From positions 62,910-126,909 of the forward strand of contig NZ_BMHE01000008.1 of assembly GCF_014640555.1 (NCBI RefSeq): 64,000 nt of DNA, read 5' to 3'. A program made the position numbers and the translations under genes. Under the pieces are notes generated by a model. That model had not been told where the DNA came from. It was given only the letters and a program-made list of their open reading frames with translations, and did not search any database. This document shows positions 1 to 9,379 of the stretch, in pieces; position 1 is the first letter of the stretch; each line of letters starts with the position of its first letter. The DNA comes from Paenibacillus marchantiophytorum. GTDB taxonomy: Bacteria; Bacillota; Bacilli; Paenibacillales; NBRC-103111.

Positions 1-123
1 CAAAAAACCATGCAGAAAGCATGGCTTTATCATTTAACGAAAATATTTCCGGTTATGGTGCAAGCATATAAAATGGATAGCAAATACGAAGTTGCCAGAG
101 AGGTAGGCATCGAGGATCAATAA
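1..123 (+). CDS. Possible C-terminal tail of a gene entering from the left edge
   Basis: Frame 1 on the plus strand is open from the first base to a TAA at 121-123 (40 codons) and ends in ...EVAREVGIEDQ. The residue mix is protein-like, but 40 open codons can occur by chance and I recognise no family. It would run convergent to the GH43 gene at 201-1718. The sequence to the left of the window is needed to decide. Confidence 0.25.
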   Translation, partial: QKTMQKAWLYHLTKIFPVMVQAYKMDSKYEVAREVGIEDQ

Positions 124-200
124 AAAGTTAGTTCAATCACAAAGGTTTCCTGAAGCCCCATCGATCATAGGGATGGAATAAAATTAGATCTGCCTCTCCT

Positions 201-1718
201 CTATACATTATTCTCCACATTAAATCGAAAAAAATCAAAATCAGCATGCCCGCCAACATGCTTAGTCGCATAATTAAACAACCCAAACCGGTAGCCCATA
301 AAATGATCCAGGGTATACTTCATCTTCAAAGGAGCCCCGATTTGCTTCCATTCTTCACAGTCGGCTGAGTAGTAAAAGCTTGCAAGATCAATGCTATTGT
401 TAAAATTGAAATGAATTTTCAAATAAATCAAACTTTCCTCGTATGGAAAACGCTCGACCGTTTCTTCACTACCGTCGCCTCCATTGACACACATCGCAAC
501 ATATCGCTTTCCGTTCGCTGCGGCTTGAATACCGACTGTTCCGAAATGATTATGAAGTGCTACCATTCCAGCATGATCACCCGGCCTCATATGGGAAACA
601 TCCATTGCCGTAATTCCAATGCATACAGGACCTTCTGTCCGCTGCGTCAATGTATTGCGTGCAAATAGGACGCTACTGGTACTATTTCCTGTCTCTAATC
701 GCAACCAGCCAGGGCGCGTGATCGCAGACCAAAGGCGGTTATCCGGATTATGATTCCATTGCCAATTAAGCAGCAATTTATTTTCGTTATAGTCGAACTC
801 ATCGCTAATCACCAATTGAATAGGTGCGGTGCTTGGCAATTGCGCCCGGAATGAAACTTGCGCTTTACCTTCCATCCCAATGACCGGCCAGTCCTCCACC
901 CAAGTAACTTGAAGCACAATAGGAATTCTCCCCACAGCATCATGATCTTGAAATAATAAGGCATACCACTCATCCTGCGGTGTATCAACAATGCCTCCTT
1001 GAGCGATACCATGATTACGGTAACCCATGTCGTCATCAAGAATCACTTTATGCTCATAAAGACCGAGCAACTCCCTGGAACGATAACAAAGTTGTCTACG
1101 ACGCCTATTTCCGGTACTGGGCCATTCAATGAAAAACAAATAATAATAACCATTCAGCTTATATGCATGGCATCCCTCGCATCGTAACATGATACCGTCA
1201 CGTTCCGTCTCGAAGAGCTCCTGATGGATACCTCCAGATTTTACAGTCATTACATCAGATGTCAGCTCTCTAATGTGAATACTCCCGTTGCCGTGAATCA
1301 CATAAACACGGCCGTCGTCAAACAGCAGACTCGGATCATGATGAATTCCTGCAATGACAGAGCGCTCCCACTTCCCGTTGTCGATATCTGCTGTCCGGTA
1401 TATGTAGAACCGGTTCATATCATTACTTGAGAAGCACACATAGAACACGCCATTATGATGCCGTAAACTTGCAGCCCATGATCCTTTGCCGTAAATGCCT
1501 CTCCCATCCAGCAAATTGTTGGCGTCGTTATCCTCTAAGGTATCGTAAACGTAGTTCACGATCTTCCAATCCATCAAATTCTCAGACCTCATAATCGGGC
1601 ATCCAGGCATTGAATGCATGCTTGTGCTAACCATATAGTAGGCTGTTCCTACTCTAATAACACAAGGGTCCGGAACATCCGCCCAGATGATTGGGTTCGT
1701 TATCGTCACATTCCCCAT
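201..1718 (-). CDS. Glycoside hydrolase family 43 protein (beta-xylosidase / alpha-L-arabinofuranosidase type)
   Basis: 505 aa with no signal peptide, so probably cytoplasmic. The N-terminal half looks like a GH43 five-bladed beta-propeller: the VPDP motif supplies the likely base Asp17, HHDPSLLFDD the pKa-modulating Asp128, and EGCHAY the likely acid Glu181. The C-terminal part (about 310-505) resembles the beta-sandwich (GH43_C2/DUF1349-like) of exo-acting beta-xylosidases. The family cleaves terminal xylose or arabinose from short xylo- or arabino-oligosaccharides. It is the last gene of a run that includes an importer and a YesM/YesN pair, so it most likely degrades what that importer brings in. 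The 40-bp gap to the regulator gene at 1759 suits co-transcription. The exact sugar cannot be read from sequence. Confidence 0.85.
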   Translation of the reverse strand: MGNVTITNPIIWADVPDPCVIRVGTAYYMVSTSMHSMPGCPIMRSENLMDWKIVNYVYDTLEDNDANNLLDGRGIYGKGSWAASLRHHNGVFYVCFSSNDMNRFYIYRTADIDNGKWERSVIAGIHHDPSLLFDDGRVYVIHGNGSIHIRELTSDVMTVKSGGIHQELFETERDGIMLRCEGCHAYKLNGYYYLFFIEWPSTGNRRRRQLCYRSRELLGLYEHKVILDDDMGYRNHGIAQGGIVDTPQDEWYALLFQDHDAVGRIPIVLQVTWVEDWPVIGMEGKAQVSFRAQLPSTAPIQLVISDEFDYNENKLLLNWQWNHNPDNRLWSAITRPGWLRLETGNSTSSVLFARNTLTQRTEGPVCIGITAMDVSHMRPGDHAGMVALHNHFGTVGIQAAANGKRYVAMCVNGGDGSEETVERFPYEESLIYLKIHFNFNNSIDLASFYYSADCEEWKQIGAPLKMKYTLDHFMGYRFGLFNYATKHVGGHADFDFFRFNVENNV

Positions 1719-1758
1719 CGCTAACTCTCCTAATACTTAAAAGCCGATCCCAATACGC

Positions 1759-3378
1759 TTATTTCCTTACAATCTCACGATACTCCGCTGGAGTCATGCT
1801 GGTTGATTTTTTGAAAAATCGAGTAAAAGAGTGTGGGGTTTCATACCCTACCTGAACGCCCACTTCAGCAATTTTAAGTTCATCTTTCTTGAGCAAATTT
1901 TTGGCTTTCTCCATTCTAACTTCATCAATATATTCAGATAGATTAATGCCACTTTCCTGTTTAAAAAGCCGAGATAAATAGGACGGGTTGAAGTGTATCA
2001 CGCTAGCTAAACGTACGAGAGACAAATCTTCACCCAGATGCTCCTCAATATACAATCGGATCTTCTCTATCACCGCTGCTGCTCTATTGCGTTCTACACT
2101 CAATCGAAGATTGAACAAGGACTCTGCGATCTGTTTCAAAAACTCGTAGCTATCTTGCCAAGATGAATGCCTATCTCTTTGCATAAGCCCGGTTGTTCCA
2201 ACCTTATCGTGCAGCTCCCAACGGTTAATATATGACAATAAGAAGAGTGCAATCGTGTAATACAGTTCCAGTGCAAAAGGGCCTCCATTTCCTCGTTCAT
2301 CGAAAGCCGTTTTCATTAATTCGTTGAACAAATGGAGAAATCCCTCTCTATTTCCGCCTTCTAGATGAATCGCCAAGGACTCCGCCTTTTCTCTCAGCGT
2401 TCTTGAGTTGGCCGCTGTTCCAATGGTTCCCAAAGTGACTGTTTGTACCATCTGGGCACCGTCTCCCGCTCGCCGGTACTGCTCACTTCTCAATCGATCG
2501 TATATCTCTGAAAGTTGCTTCCATTCGCAGGTATCTGCGCAAATTGTTATGGCAAAAGTAATTCCCAAAGAATCAAGACAAGCTTGCTGCATAAGTTCAA
2601 ATTGTCCCTCTAGAAATTTGACCGTGCGGGCATAGGCTTCGTCCAGTTCCCTTACTTGGCCATGCTTCGGTTGAACAAGCCAGACGAGGCCGCCATAATG
2701 ATCAATGATTCCAAGACTATCTGTGCGTTCTGCCAGGAATGTCTCTGCCAAAAATTTGACAGCAAGTGCCGCATTCTGGCTTTCCGCAAAGGAATGGTGC
2801 ATGTTCGTACGCTGAATGTCAGCTACCGCAACAAGGATGGGCAAAGCTGGATCAAGAGCAATGCCCAGATTACGGAAATCAACTTCTAACTCCTCCGTTG
2901 TTCGTGTCCCTTGAAGCAAATAACGGAAATAATTCCCTTGAGCAAGGGTTTCGAGTGTAGTAAGCTTCTCTCGCGATTGCTTGACTAGATCATGGAACTT
3001 TAAACTGCTTTCCAGTTCATGAATCGCATCTGTTACTGCCTTGATGATCTTATCGTATTCTTCACTCTTCAGGAGATAGCTAATTCCAGGTGATTGAATT
3101 GCTTGGTAGACATAATCAAAATCATTATACCCAGTCAAAAAAATGATTTTGCAATGCGGCCAACTACTCCGTATGTTTCTCATTAGCTCGAGACCATCCA
3201 TCCCAGGCATACGAATATCGGACAACACGATGTCCACTCTTGTCGTATTCATCCAATCCAGCGCTTCTTCACCGGAATAGGCTTTATACAAATCAAGATT
3301 GAGATTCAGTTGGCTAAATACGTCAAACAGCCCGTCTGTAATGATTTCCTCATCATCAACGATCAGCATTCTAATCAT
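1759..3378 (-). CDS. YesN-type response regulator with AraC DNA-binding domain
   Basis: About 539 aa. The N-terminal receiver domain shows MLIVDDEE and the phospho-acceptor Asp in VLSDIRMPGMDG. A long middle region (about 130-430) is typical of this family. The C-terminus has two AraC-type helix-turn-helix motifs (HFNPSYLSRLFKQ and VGYETPHSFTRFFKK). I chose the ATG at 3378 (MIRMLIV), 8 nt after AGGTGG; a GTG at 3390 lies too close to that ribosome binding site. It overlaps the end of the sensor kinase by 8 bp (ATGATTAG), which suggests translational coupling. It probably activates the importer and GH43 genes of the same cluster when the partner kinase senses extracellular sugar. Confidence 0.9.
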   Translation of the reverse strand: MIRMLIVDDEEIITDGLFDVFSQLNLNLDLYKAYSGEEALDWMNTTRVDIVLSDIRMPGMDGLELMRNIRSSWPHCKIIFLTGYNDFDYVYQAIQSPGISYLLKSEEYDKIIKAVTDAIHELESSLKFHDLVKQSREKLTTLETLAQGNYFRYLLQGTRTTEELEVDFRNLGIALDPALPILVAVADIQRTNMHHSFAESQNAALAVKFLAETFLAERTDSLGIIDHYGGLVWLVQPKHGQVRELDEAYARTVKFLEGQFELMQQACLDSLGITFAITICADTCEWKQLSEIYDRLRSEQYRRAGDGAQMVQTVTLGTIGTAANSRTLREKAESLAIHLEGGNREGFLHLFNELMKTAFDERGNGGPFALELYYTIALFLLSYINRWELHDKVGTTGLMQRDRHSSWQDSYEFLKQIAESLFNLRLSVERNRAAAVIEKIRLYIEEHLGEDLSLVRLASVIHFNPSYLSRLFKQESGINLSEYIDEVRMEKAKNLLKKDELKIAEVGVQVGYETPHSFTRFFKKSTSMTPAEYREIVRK

Positions 3379-5128
3379 GAGCATAACCACCTTTAGAAGG
3401 AAGAGAAATGATACCTTTCAATCCCCCGAGCTCGCTTCGGCTTATTCGCAGACCGTATGCTTCACCGAATGTCATTCTGACACGGCGGTGAATATTCACT
3501 AAGCCTGTTGTCTCCGCATGTTCATCACCATTATCCAGCGTATCAGAGATACGCTCCAGTGTCTCATCCGTCAAGCTATCACCATTATCTTCCACAATAA
3601 TACGTATCTCAGCCTCTTCCAACTCGAAGCGAATCATAATGTATCCACTGCGTTTCATTTGTTCCAAACTGTGTTCAAATGCATTCTCGATAATGGGCTG
3701 CACAATTAAACGTGGTACTGACACCTGTTCAATTTCCCGCGGTAGAGCGTCGAATTGCACCCGGATACGCCGTGAGAAGCGTAATTCCTGAATCTCCGTG
3801 TACATTCTGGCATGGTGAATTTCTTGTTTCAACAGCACTTCATCTGAAGCATTCCTGGTAACAAATTGAAAATATTCACCAAGCTGTGTGACGAACTGTC
3901 CGATTCGTTCAACATCTCCAATCTTCGCCATCGTTCTCAAGATAAAGAAACTGTTGTATAGAAAATGTGGATTAATCTGCGATTGAAGCTGCTTCAACTC
4001 CGCCCGTTGTGTCATGATTTTCTGCTTATACACTTGATCGATCAAAGAGCCAAGATTGGTGACCATTTGGTTAAATCGGCCATACAAGTAACCGAGCTCA
4101 TCCTTAGACTCGTGCTGGATGTTCACATCCAGATCCCCATTTTCCATACGCCGAAAGCTTTTAACTAGCGTTAACAACGGTTTGTGAATAAATTTGTAGG
4201 TGGAGAATGCATAAATGGCAATGATGACAATAGCAACGAAAATAAATAACCATGCCCACAGATAAAACTTGTCCAGCGGCTTCTTAATAATTTGCTCTGG
4301 AATAAACCGGTAAATAGACATATTTAAATAATCAGAGCTTGCAATTGCGGTATAATATCGGCTTCCCGAGATGGTAAAGGTCCCCGTACTATGAACTGGA
4401 TTTTGTTTTATTTGTACAATGGTTGCTGGTATATCCTTCCATAAGCGCTCTAAAGATCCACTCGTCAGAATAACACTGGTATTCTCCTTAGTCATCAAAG
4501 TTCCGCTTCCGGGATAGGTGTTGAACTGGTCTAACGCCTCCTGTAGTCTCTGTTGATCCAGTTCGATTTCAATAATGAACAATGGTTGATTCCCATTGGT
4601 TACTCCAAGCTTCGCGGCACTTACAAATAATCCGCCATTCCACTCAATAATCTGGTTATTCCTACTGCTTAAATCCGAGCGCAAGCCATTGTACCGTTCG
4701 GTATCAAATTCGCTTGGGCCATTGGCGGATGAAATCGTTTTGAATATCGGATAAATATGAGCACTTACATTTTTAATATAAGGAGAGCTGTTTTGAATGG
4801 CATAGAGACGTTTTCGCAGCGAGTTAATTTTTTCAGTGCGTTTAAACACATCCATCGTGTCCCAGGTCAGCGTCAGTTCATTGAGATCTTCATCCTCGAT
4901 AACGCCAAACTGCAGCAACTTCATCCGTTCTATCTCTTTCTCAAGATCGTTTACATAGAAGGTTAGTTGCGATACCGCCGTTTTGGAGATGTCTTCGCTT
5001 GCCGTATGGACGATCCAGTTATACAGGTAGACGCCAAATAATAAAATGGGCAGCATGATAAGCAAAAAAGTACTGAGCAGTCGAAGGAAAATCGTGTTCC
5101 GCAAAGTGAATGGCTGACGGTTGATCAA
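3371..5128 (-). CDS. YesM-type sensor histidine kinase
   Basis: Membrane kinase with a first transmembrane segment near the N-terminus (LLSTFLLIMLPILLFGVYLY), an extracellular sensor of about 240 residues, a second segment (LFIFVAIVIIAIYAF) and a HAMP linker. A His_kinase domain follows with the H-box INPHFLYNSFF; the HATPase region carries PIIENAFEHSL and the VEDNGD motif. The start is uncertain: a TTG at 5128 (LINRQPF) lies 8 nt after GGGGG at 5137-5141, which I prefer to an in-frame TTG at 5185. It sits between the permease gene at 5214 and its cognate regulator, which is unusual in that the sensor pair is embedded inside the transporter/enzyme operon. It presumably senses the sugar that the importer transports. 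Confidence 0.88.
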   Translation of the reverse strand: MINRQPFTLRNTIFLRLLSTFLLIMLPILLFGVYLYNWIVHTASEDISKTAVSQLTFYVNDLEKEIERMKLLQFGVIEDEDLNELTLTWDTMDVFKRTEKINSLRKRLYAIQNSSPYIKNVSAHIYPIFKTISSANGPSEFDTERYNGLRSDLSSRNNQIIEWNGGLFVSAAKLGVTNGNQPLFIIEIELDQQRLQEALDQFNTYPGSGTLMTKENTSVILTSGSLERLWKDIPATIVQIKQNPVHSTGTFTISGSRYYTAIASSDYLNMSIYRFIPEQIIKKPLDKFYLWAWLFIFVAIVIIAIYAFSTYKFIHKPLLTLVKSFRRMENGDLDVNIQHESKDELGYLYGRFNQMVTNLGSLIDQVYKQKIMTQRAELKQLQSQINPHFLYNSFFILRTMAKIGDVERIGQFVTQLGEYFQFVTRNASDEVLLKQEIHHARMYTEIQELRFSRRIRVQFDALPREIEQVSVPRLIVQPIIENAFEHSLEQMKRSGYIMIRFELEEAEIRIIVEDNGDSLTDETLERISDTLDNGDEHAETTGLVNIHRRVRMTFGEAYGLRISRSELGGLKGIISLPSKGGYAHD

Positions 5129-5213
5129 GGTACAAGCCCCCAACTTTTTTCTTCCATTATAGCCTGAAGCTTGTAAGTTTCCCAAGCATTTTCATTAGGA
5201 AGCCATCTATCCT

Positions 5214-6140
5214 CTACCCCTTAACGCTACCAAGGACAATCCCTTTAACAAAATACTTCTGCAGGAAAGGATACGCCAAGATAATGGGAAGGGAGCCCAA
5301 GAAGATCTGTGAAGCTTTCAGCGTCCGATCAGAAATGAGGGCCATATTTAAGGCTTCATCACGTGATATATTCGTTAAATTTTGTTGAATGACGATCGTT
5401 TGAATGTAGCTTTGCAGCGGGTAATGACTAGGGTTCCCCATAAGCAGGAGACCGTCAAACCAACTGTTCCAATGTTCTACCATGGAAAATAAGGCAAGCG
5501 TTGCAAGAGCAGGCTTGGATATCGGCACATAAATTTTCCAGAGTGTCGTCCAGTAGCCTGCACCGTCCATGACTGCTGCCTCCTCCAGTTCCTTTGGCAC
5601 CTCTCGAAAGAAATTAAGCAGCAGGACCACGCTGAATACTGGAACCGCACCGGGCAGCACGAGCGCCCAAATCGTATCAAGCATATGGTACTGCTTAAGT
5701 GTAGAGTACCAAGGAATCAAACCGCCGTGAAAGAGCATCGTTATGAAGAAAATCCAAGCGTAAACCATTCGCATGCGGAACGACTTCGTTTCCTTGGATA
5801 AAGGAAATGCGACGAGGATGGTTAAAACCAAATTTAATGGCGTCCCGATCGCAATGCGCTTCAAGGAAACAAGCATGGATTGCCAAAATGCTTCCCGACT
5901 AGCCGTAAACTTGTAGGATGCTAATGTGAAGTCAACCGGCCACAGTTTCACATGACCTGCTGCCGCAGCCGTACTGGAACTAAACGAAACGGCAACGATA
6001 TGGATTAACGGAAGGACACAAATTAACGATATGATGATGAGAAAGGACACATTCAGAACGGAAAACCACTCGAATCGGAATCGACTGTTGGGTACCCGGA
6101 TATAGGTATCAGACACAGAACTGGGTGATGGTTGTACCAC
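5214..6140 (-). CDS. Carbohydrate ABC importer permease (LplC type)
   Basis: 308 aa with about six transmembrane helices; the first is FLIIISLICVLPLIHIVAV. The cytoplasmic EAA loop, which docks to the ATPase, is EEAAVMDGAGYWTTLWKIY. The C-terminus FVKGIVLGSVKG is typical of LplC/YtcP proteins. The start is a GTG at 6140 preceded by GGAGGAGGG. It pairs with the permease at 6155-7057 (14-bp gap) and the binding protein at 7126. No ATPase gene is present here, as usual for this subfamily (CUT1), which shares one ATPase among many importers. Confidence 0.9.
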   Translation of the reverse strand: MVQPSPSSVSDTYIRVPNSRFRFEWFSVLNVSFLIIISLICVLPLIHIVAVSFSSSTAAAAGHVKLWPVDFTLASYKFTASREAFWQSMLVSLKRIAIGTPLNLVLTILVAFPLSKETKSFRMRMVYAWIFFITMLFHGGLIPWYSTLKQYHMLDTIWALVLPGAVPVFSVVLLLNFFREVPKELEEAAVMDGAGYWTTLWKIYVPISKPALATLALFSMVEHWNSWFDGLLLMGNPSHYPLQSYIQTIVIQQNLTNISRDEALNMALISDRTLKASQIFLGSLPIILAYPFLQKYFVKGIVLGSVKG

Positions 6141-6154
6141 TGTTTTCCCTCCTC

Positions 6155-7057
6155 CTAGAAGATTCTATATTTTGCAAACCGATAAGCGACAAAGTACGAA
6201 CTTGAAATCAATATAAGCGAAACTAGTGATTTGAATAGTCCAACGGCCGTTGCAACGCCGTATTGAGCATCCAATAATCCGATCCGATATACAAAAGTAT
6301 CCAGAATATCGCCGCTTTCATACACCTGAGGGCTATATAAATTGAACACTTGATCAAAGCCTGCGTTCAAAAGCTGTCCTAAACTGAGAACTGACAACAA
6401 TACAATGACCATTCGCATGCCGGGAAGCGTGATATGCCATATCTTATCCCAGCGGTTTGCGCCGTCAATCGTGGCAGATTCGTATAAGCCAGGGTCAATG
6501 CCCGTGATAGCCGCTAGATAGACGATAGTTCCATATCCGAAATTTTTCCATATATCCGATGAAACGAGCGTAAACGGAAACCAGCTATTGTCACCAAGGA
6601 AAAATATCTTATTCAAACCGAAAGCACCCAACAGTTGGTTAACAATACCGCTAGACGGCGATAAAATATCAATAAGTATCCCTCCTAGAACAACCCAAGA
6701 GAGGAAATAGGGTAAATAAATGGTAGTTTGCACGCTTCTTTTAATGACCTCATTCTTCAATTCGTTAAGAAGAATGGCGAAAATAATCGGCACAATTAAG
6801 CCTAGAATAAGTTTAAGACTTGAAATAAAGAGAGTATTCCACAGGACCTGATTAAAGCTAGGAAGGTTCATGACATATCTGAAATTATCCAACCCCACCC
6901 ATCGCTGGTCACCAAACAATCCCTTTGCAGGAATGAATTTTTGAAATGCAATGATAATTCCCGCCATTGGGACATATGAGAATAGCACAATTAGTACTAA
7001 TCCCGGTAACATCATCAGATGCAGCGGAAGCTCTCTCCACATTTTCCTGATACCCAT
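6155..7057 (-). CDS. Carbohydrate ABC importer permease (LplB type)
   Basis: 301 aa from the ATG at 7057 (MGIRKMWRELP), which has GGAGG about 8 nt upstream. The reading frame is open to 7150, but that start lacks a ribosome binding site and overlaps the previous gene. Helices follow from LHLMMLPGLVLIVLFSYVPM. The EAA loop is ESATIDGANRWDKIWHITLP. The C-terminus FVAYRFAKYRIF is typical of LplB/YtcP partners. It forms the channel together with the permease at 5214-6140 and takes substrate from the lipoprotein at 7126-8847. Confidence 0.9.
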   Translation of the reverse strand: MGIRKMWRELPLHLMMLPGLVLIVLFSYVPMAGIIIAFQKFIPAKGLFGDQRWVGLDNFRYVMNLPSFNQVLWNTLFISSLKLILGLIVPIIFAILLNELKNEVIKRSVQTTIYLPYFLSWVVLGGILIDILSPSSGIVNQLLGAFGLNKIFFLGDNSWFPFTLVSSDIWKNFGYGTIVYLAAITGIDPGLYESATIDGANRWDKIWHITLPGMRMVIVLLSVLSLGQLLNAGFDQVFNLYSPQVYESGDILDTFVYRIGLLDAQYGVATAVGLFKSLVSLILISSSYFVAYRFAKYRIF

Positions 7058-7125
7058 AAAATAACCTCCATTATTTAAAGCATAAAAAGCAGAGGAAGGA
7101 TGGTTAACCCGCCCTCTGCCCGTAT

Positions 7126-8847
7126 CTACTTCTTCGTTGCTGCATACCATTCATTAACTTCTTTCGTAATTTGCTCTCCGCCTAGCTTAGTCCAGTCTTT
7201 CACAAACTTATCGAATTCATCTACAGAGCCGCCCATAATGATTTTGGTGTATGTCTCATTCATCAATTTTTCTAACGTCGATTTCCGCTCAACCATCGTT
7301 GGCGTAGGTGCGCCTACGAATTTATCCATCAGGAATTGATTATTTTTATCGTACTGGTCAACAACCCCCTCGGAGCCTTCCGGGCCATAAATGCGTTCCC
7401 ATCCCCACAATGCAAACCCTTCTTTTGAACCCGAATTGAAAGCCTCTATCTTTTCTTGAATGGTTTTGGCTTCTCCATTCAGGGTCGAGAAGTTGTTCGC
7501 CTTACGTGCCGCATCGATCGCTCTGAATGCCTCTACATTTTTCTTTACCGGGCTCGGGGTTACCGGTGACAGTTGCCATACGCTCTCTGCTTCCGGCGGT
7601 GCATAGTATTTGTCAAACTCCGCCGTTTTGCCAAAGTTTTTCTCCAGATGCATATTAAACAGCTTGATAACCGCCTCAGGATGCTTGAAACCCTTTTTAA
7701 CCGCAAAAAACTTGCTTGTACTGAACCTCAATGGAACTTTAGGTGTATCGCCGGACTCCGAAACGATCGGGAATGCCTGCCATTGTGCTCTCGGGTCATT
7801 GTTACGGTTCAATTGAAGCGGCCAAATGGAATTCCACTGTTCGCCATACTCCATTCCGATCTTGCCAGCAGCTATTTGCTCAGATACCTTACCACCGTCT
7901 TTAATTCCGAATTCCTGATCAATTTCTCCATTCTTAAACATGCTTTGAAGGGCTTGAAGCGCTTTCTTAACTTCCGGCTGAACGCCGCCAAACATCAGCT
8001 TTCCGGATGCATCGGCAATCCACATATTCGGATAAGCTTTATACCCTGCCATGAACCCCTCTAAGCCTATAGCTCCTCCCCACAAGGCTTTGTTTAAACC
8101 GAGACCAAACGTATCTTTTTTTCCGTTGCCATCCGGGTCCTTCTCGGAAAAAGCTTTTGAAATGGTTTGTACATCTGCCATCGTCTTTGGCGGCTGCAAT
8201 CCTAATTTGTTAAGCCAATCCGTACGAATCCAGATAAACATAGCACGTTCAAGTGAGGAGTCAACCTGCGGGATCGCCATCAGTTTGCCATCGATCGTAG
8301 CAGCATCGAATGGGCTTTTCCCTTCTTGCGATAAGATCTCTTTGGTTAGGGGAGCCGCATATTTCTCATACAAAGCTGTCATATCTTCAATTTGGCCGGA
8401 ATCTGCTAATTGCTTTAACTGAGTCGCGTTCACTGGAATAACATCAGGCAGATCGCCAGAGGCCAGCGTTACATTCAGTTTCTGTAAATACTGATCAGAA
8501 GTATCGCTTCCCTTTACGACCCAATTATTTTTAATATTGATGCCGAGCTGTTCCTTATATAGACGTGTCCATCTGTTGTCTTCAAACGATTCACCTTTTA
8601 GCACACCGAGTACGTTATTTTCAACAACATCGTTGAGGTTCCGGACAAACGACACCTCAATTGGTGGATCATACTTGCCAAGCGGTTCTATATTTGCACC
8701 TTTCACATCGGTATTCCCGGCAGTGCTCACTGCTTCATTCTTTCCAGTACTCGTTGAATTGTTTTGGCTGGTGCAAGCCGATATGAGCGTTGTCATGGCA
8801 AGTAAGGAAACAGACAACGCTTTCATTTTGTGTTGGTTTAGCTTCAT
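7126..8847 (-). CDS. Extracellular solute-binding lipoprotein of sugar importer I (LplA type)
   Basis: About 573 aa. A lipoprotein signal ends in LISAC with the modified Cys at about residue 25, so the mature protein is lipid-anchored outside the membrane. The length and the SLERAMFIWIRTDWLNKLGL stretch are typical of the large LplA/YtcQ class of CUT1 binding proteins. I chose the ATG at 8847 (MKLNQHK), 6 nt after an AGGGGG site; the ATG at 8853 sits directly on that site. This is the first gene of operon I, with a good sigma-A promoter at 8907-8935. The GH43 enzyme downstream suggests xylo- or arabino-oligosaccharides as substrate; that is inference. Confidence 0.9.
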   Translation of the reverse strand: MKLNQHKMKALSVSLLAMTTLISACTSQNNSTSTGKNEAVSTAGNTDVKGANIEPLGKYDPPIEVSFVRNLNDVVENNVLGVLKGESFEDNRWTRLYKEQLGINIKNNWVVKGSDTSDQYLQKLNVTLASGDLPDVIPVNATQLKQLADSGQIEDMTALYEKYAAPLTKEILSQEGKSPFDAATIDGKLMAIPQVDSSLERAMFIWIRTDWLNKLGLQPPKTMADVQTISKAFSEKDPDGNGKKDTFGLGLNKALWGGAIGLEGFMAGYKAYPNMWIADASGKLMFGGVQPEVKKALQALQSMFKNGEIDQEFGIKDGGKVSEQIAAGKIGMEYGEQWNSIWPLQLNRNNDPRAQWQAFPIVSESGDTPKVPLRFSTSKFFAVKKGFKHPEAVIKLFNMHLEKNFGKTAEFDKYYAPPEAESVWQLSPVTPSPVKKNVEAFRAIDAARKANNFSTLNGEAKTIQEKIEAFNSGSKEGFALWGWERIYGPEGSEGVVDQYDKNNQFLMDKFVGAPTPTMVERKSTLEKLMNETYTKIIMGGSVDEFDKFVKDWTKLGGEQITKEVNEWYAATKK

Positions 8848-8879
8848 GTACATCCCCCTATATTAAGTATTTAAAGCTA

Positions 8880-8891
8880 TCACTGCAGTGA
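8880..8891. promoter_or_regulatory. 12-bp perfect palindrome just downstream of the operon I promoter
   Basis: TCACTGCAGTGA is perfectly self-complementary. It lies about 9-20 nt past the predicted transcription start and about 33 nt ahead of the binding-protein start codon, a position where a repressor or activator could bind. No known regulator is assigned. Confidence 0.35.
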
Positions 8892-8906
8892 CTTGGTTAT
8901 GTTTTC

Positions 8907-8935
8907 ATTATAGGGTTGGCGAAACATCCAGACAA
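8907..8935 (-). promoter_or_regulatory. Sigma-A type promoter for operon I
   Basis: Read on the minus strand: -35 TTGTCT (8930-8935), a 17-nt spacer, and a perfect -10 TATAAT (8907-8912). Transcription would start near 8900 and reach the binding-protein start codon at 8847. Confidence 0.7.
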
Positions 8936-9303
8936 TGTACAACTCTTTACTTTACTTACCAAATCTTGTTGTAATGTAAGCGTCATCATTGTGTGCGAAG
9001 CCCTACAAAATATCAAACATCTTCTCTCCTTTAAACGGATTAAGGACTGTCCACAAATTCTCAAACAAAAAGAGGGTACCACTCAGCATTCTTTTCCCTT
9101 CTTTCGCAGATTGATAGCAGCTTCCTCAATCGGCTTCTCCAATACCCGCTTCTCAAATTCTCTCAGAAAGTGATGATTATTATGCTATCCGGCTGCTTTC
9201 CGGATTACCTCCCATGTTGTTAATTTTGTTACTCGCTGTTGCTCCTCACGGAACATAATCGTGATTGGAAATCCCTTGAAAAAATGAGGAATACTGAAGA
9301 ATT
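8936..9303. other. Intergenic stretch with a possible decayed reading-frame tail
   Basis: No intact gene. On the minus strand, about 9088-9177 reads as a protein-like tail (HFLREFEKRVLEKP..., ending RKKGKEC and a stop) without a start codon. It may be the end of a lost gene; I do not recognise it. Confidence 0.25.
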
Positions 9304-9379
9304 CTGTCCGTTAGCTCAGCGAACAAAAAACGGATGCATCCGCATCCGCTGTTACGCTATCAGTTCTCCCGTTAGTTTA
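9304..9379 (-). repeat. Border element at the 3' end of the HAD gene (copy 1)
   Basis: On the minus strand it begins at the stop codon of the HAD gene (AAACTAACGG), passes a hairpin-like segment (GCGGATGCGGATGCATCCG followed by six Ts, which could also terminate transcription) and ends GAGCTAACGGACAG. The same plan, with CTAACG at both ends, occurs after the GNAT gene at 56657-56744. Confidence 0.55.

Noticed and set aside
7573-8064. 163-codon plus-strand open frame
   Set aside because: Antisense to the importer I binding lipoprotein; no start signals or recognisable domain.
8897-9082. 61-codon minus-strand open frame
   Set aside because: Covers the strong operon I promoter and lacks a start signal; composition not protein-like.
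9304-9379. Classical integron attC site
   Set aside because: The ends (CTAACGG / GTTAGYT) do not fit the attC core consensus GTTRRRY/RYYYAAC, and no integron integrase is in the window; kept only as a cassette-like element.
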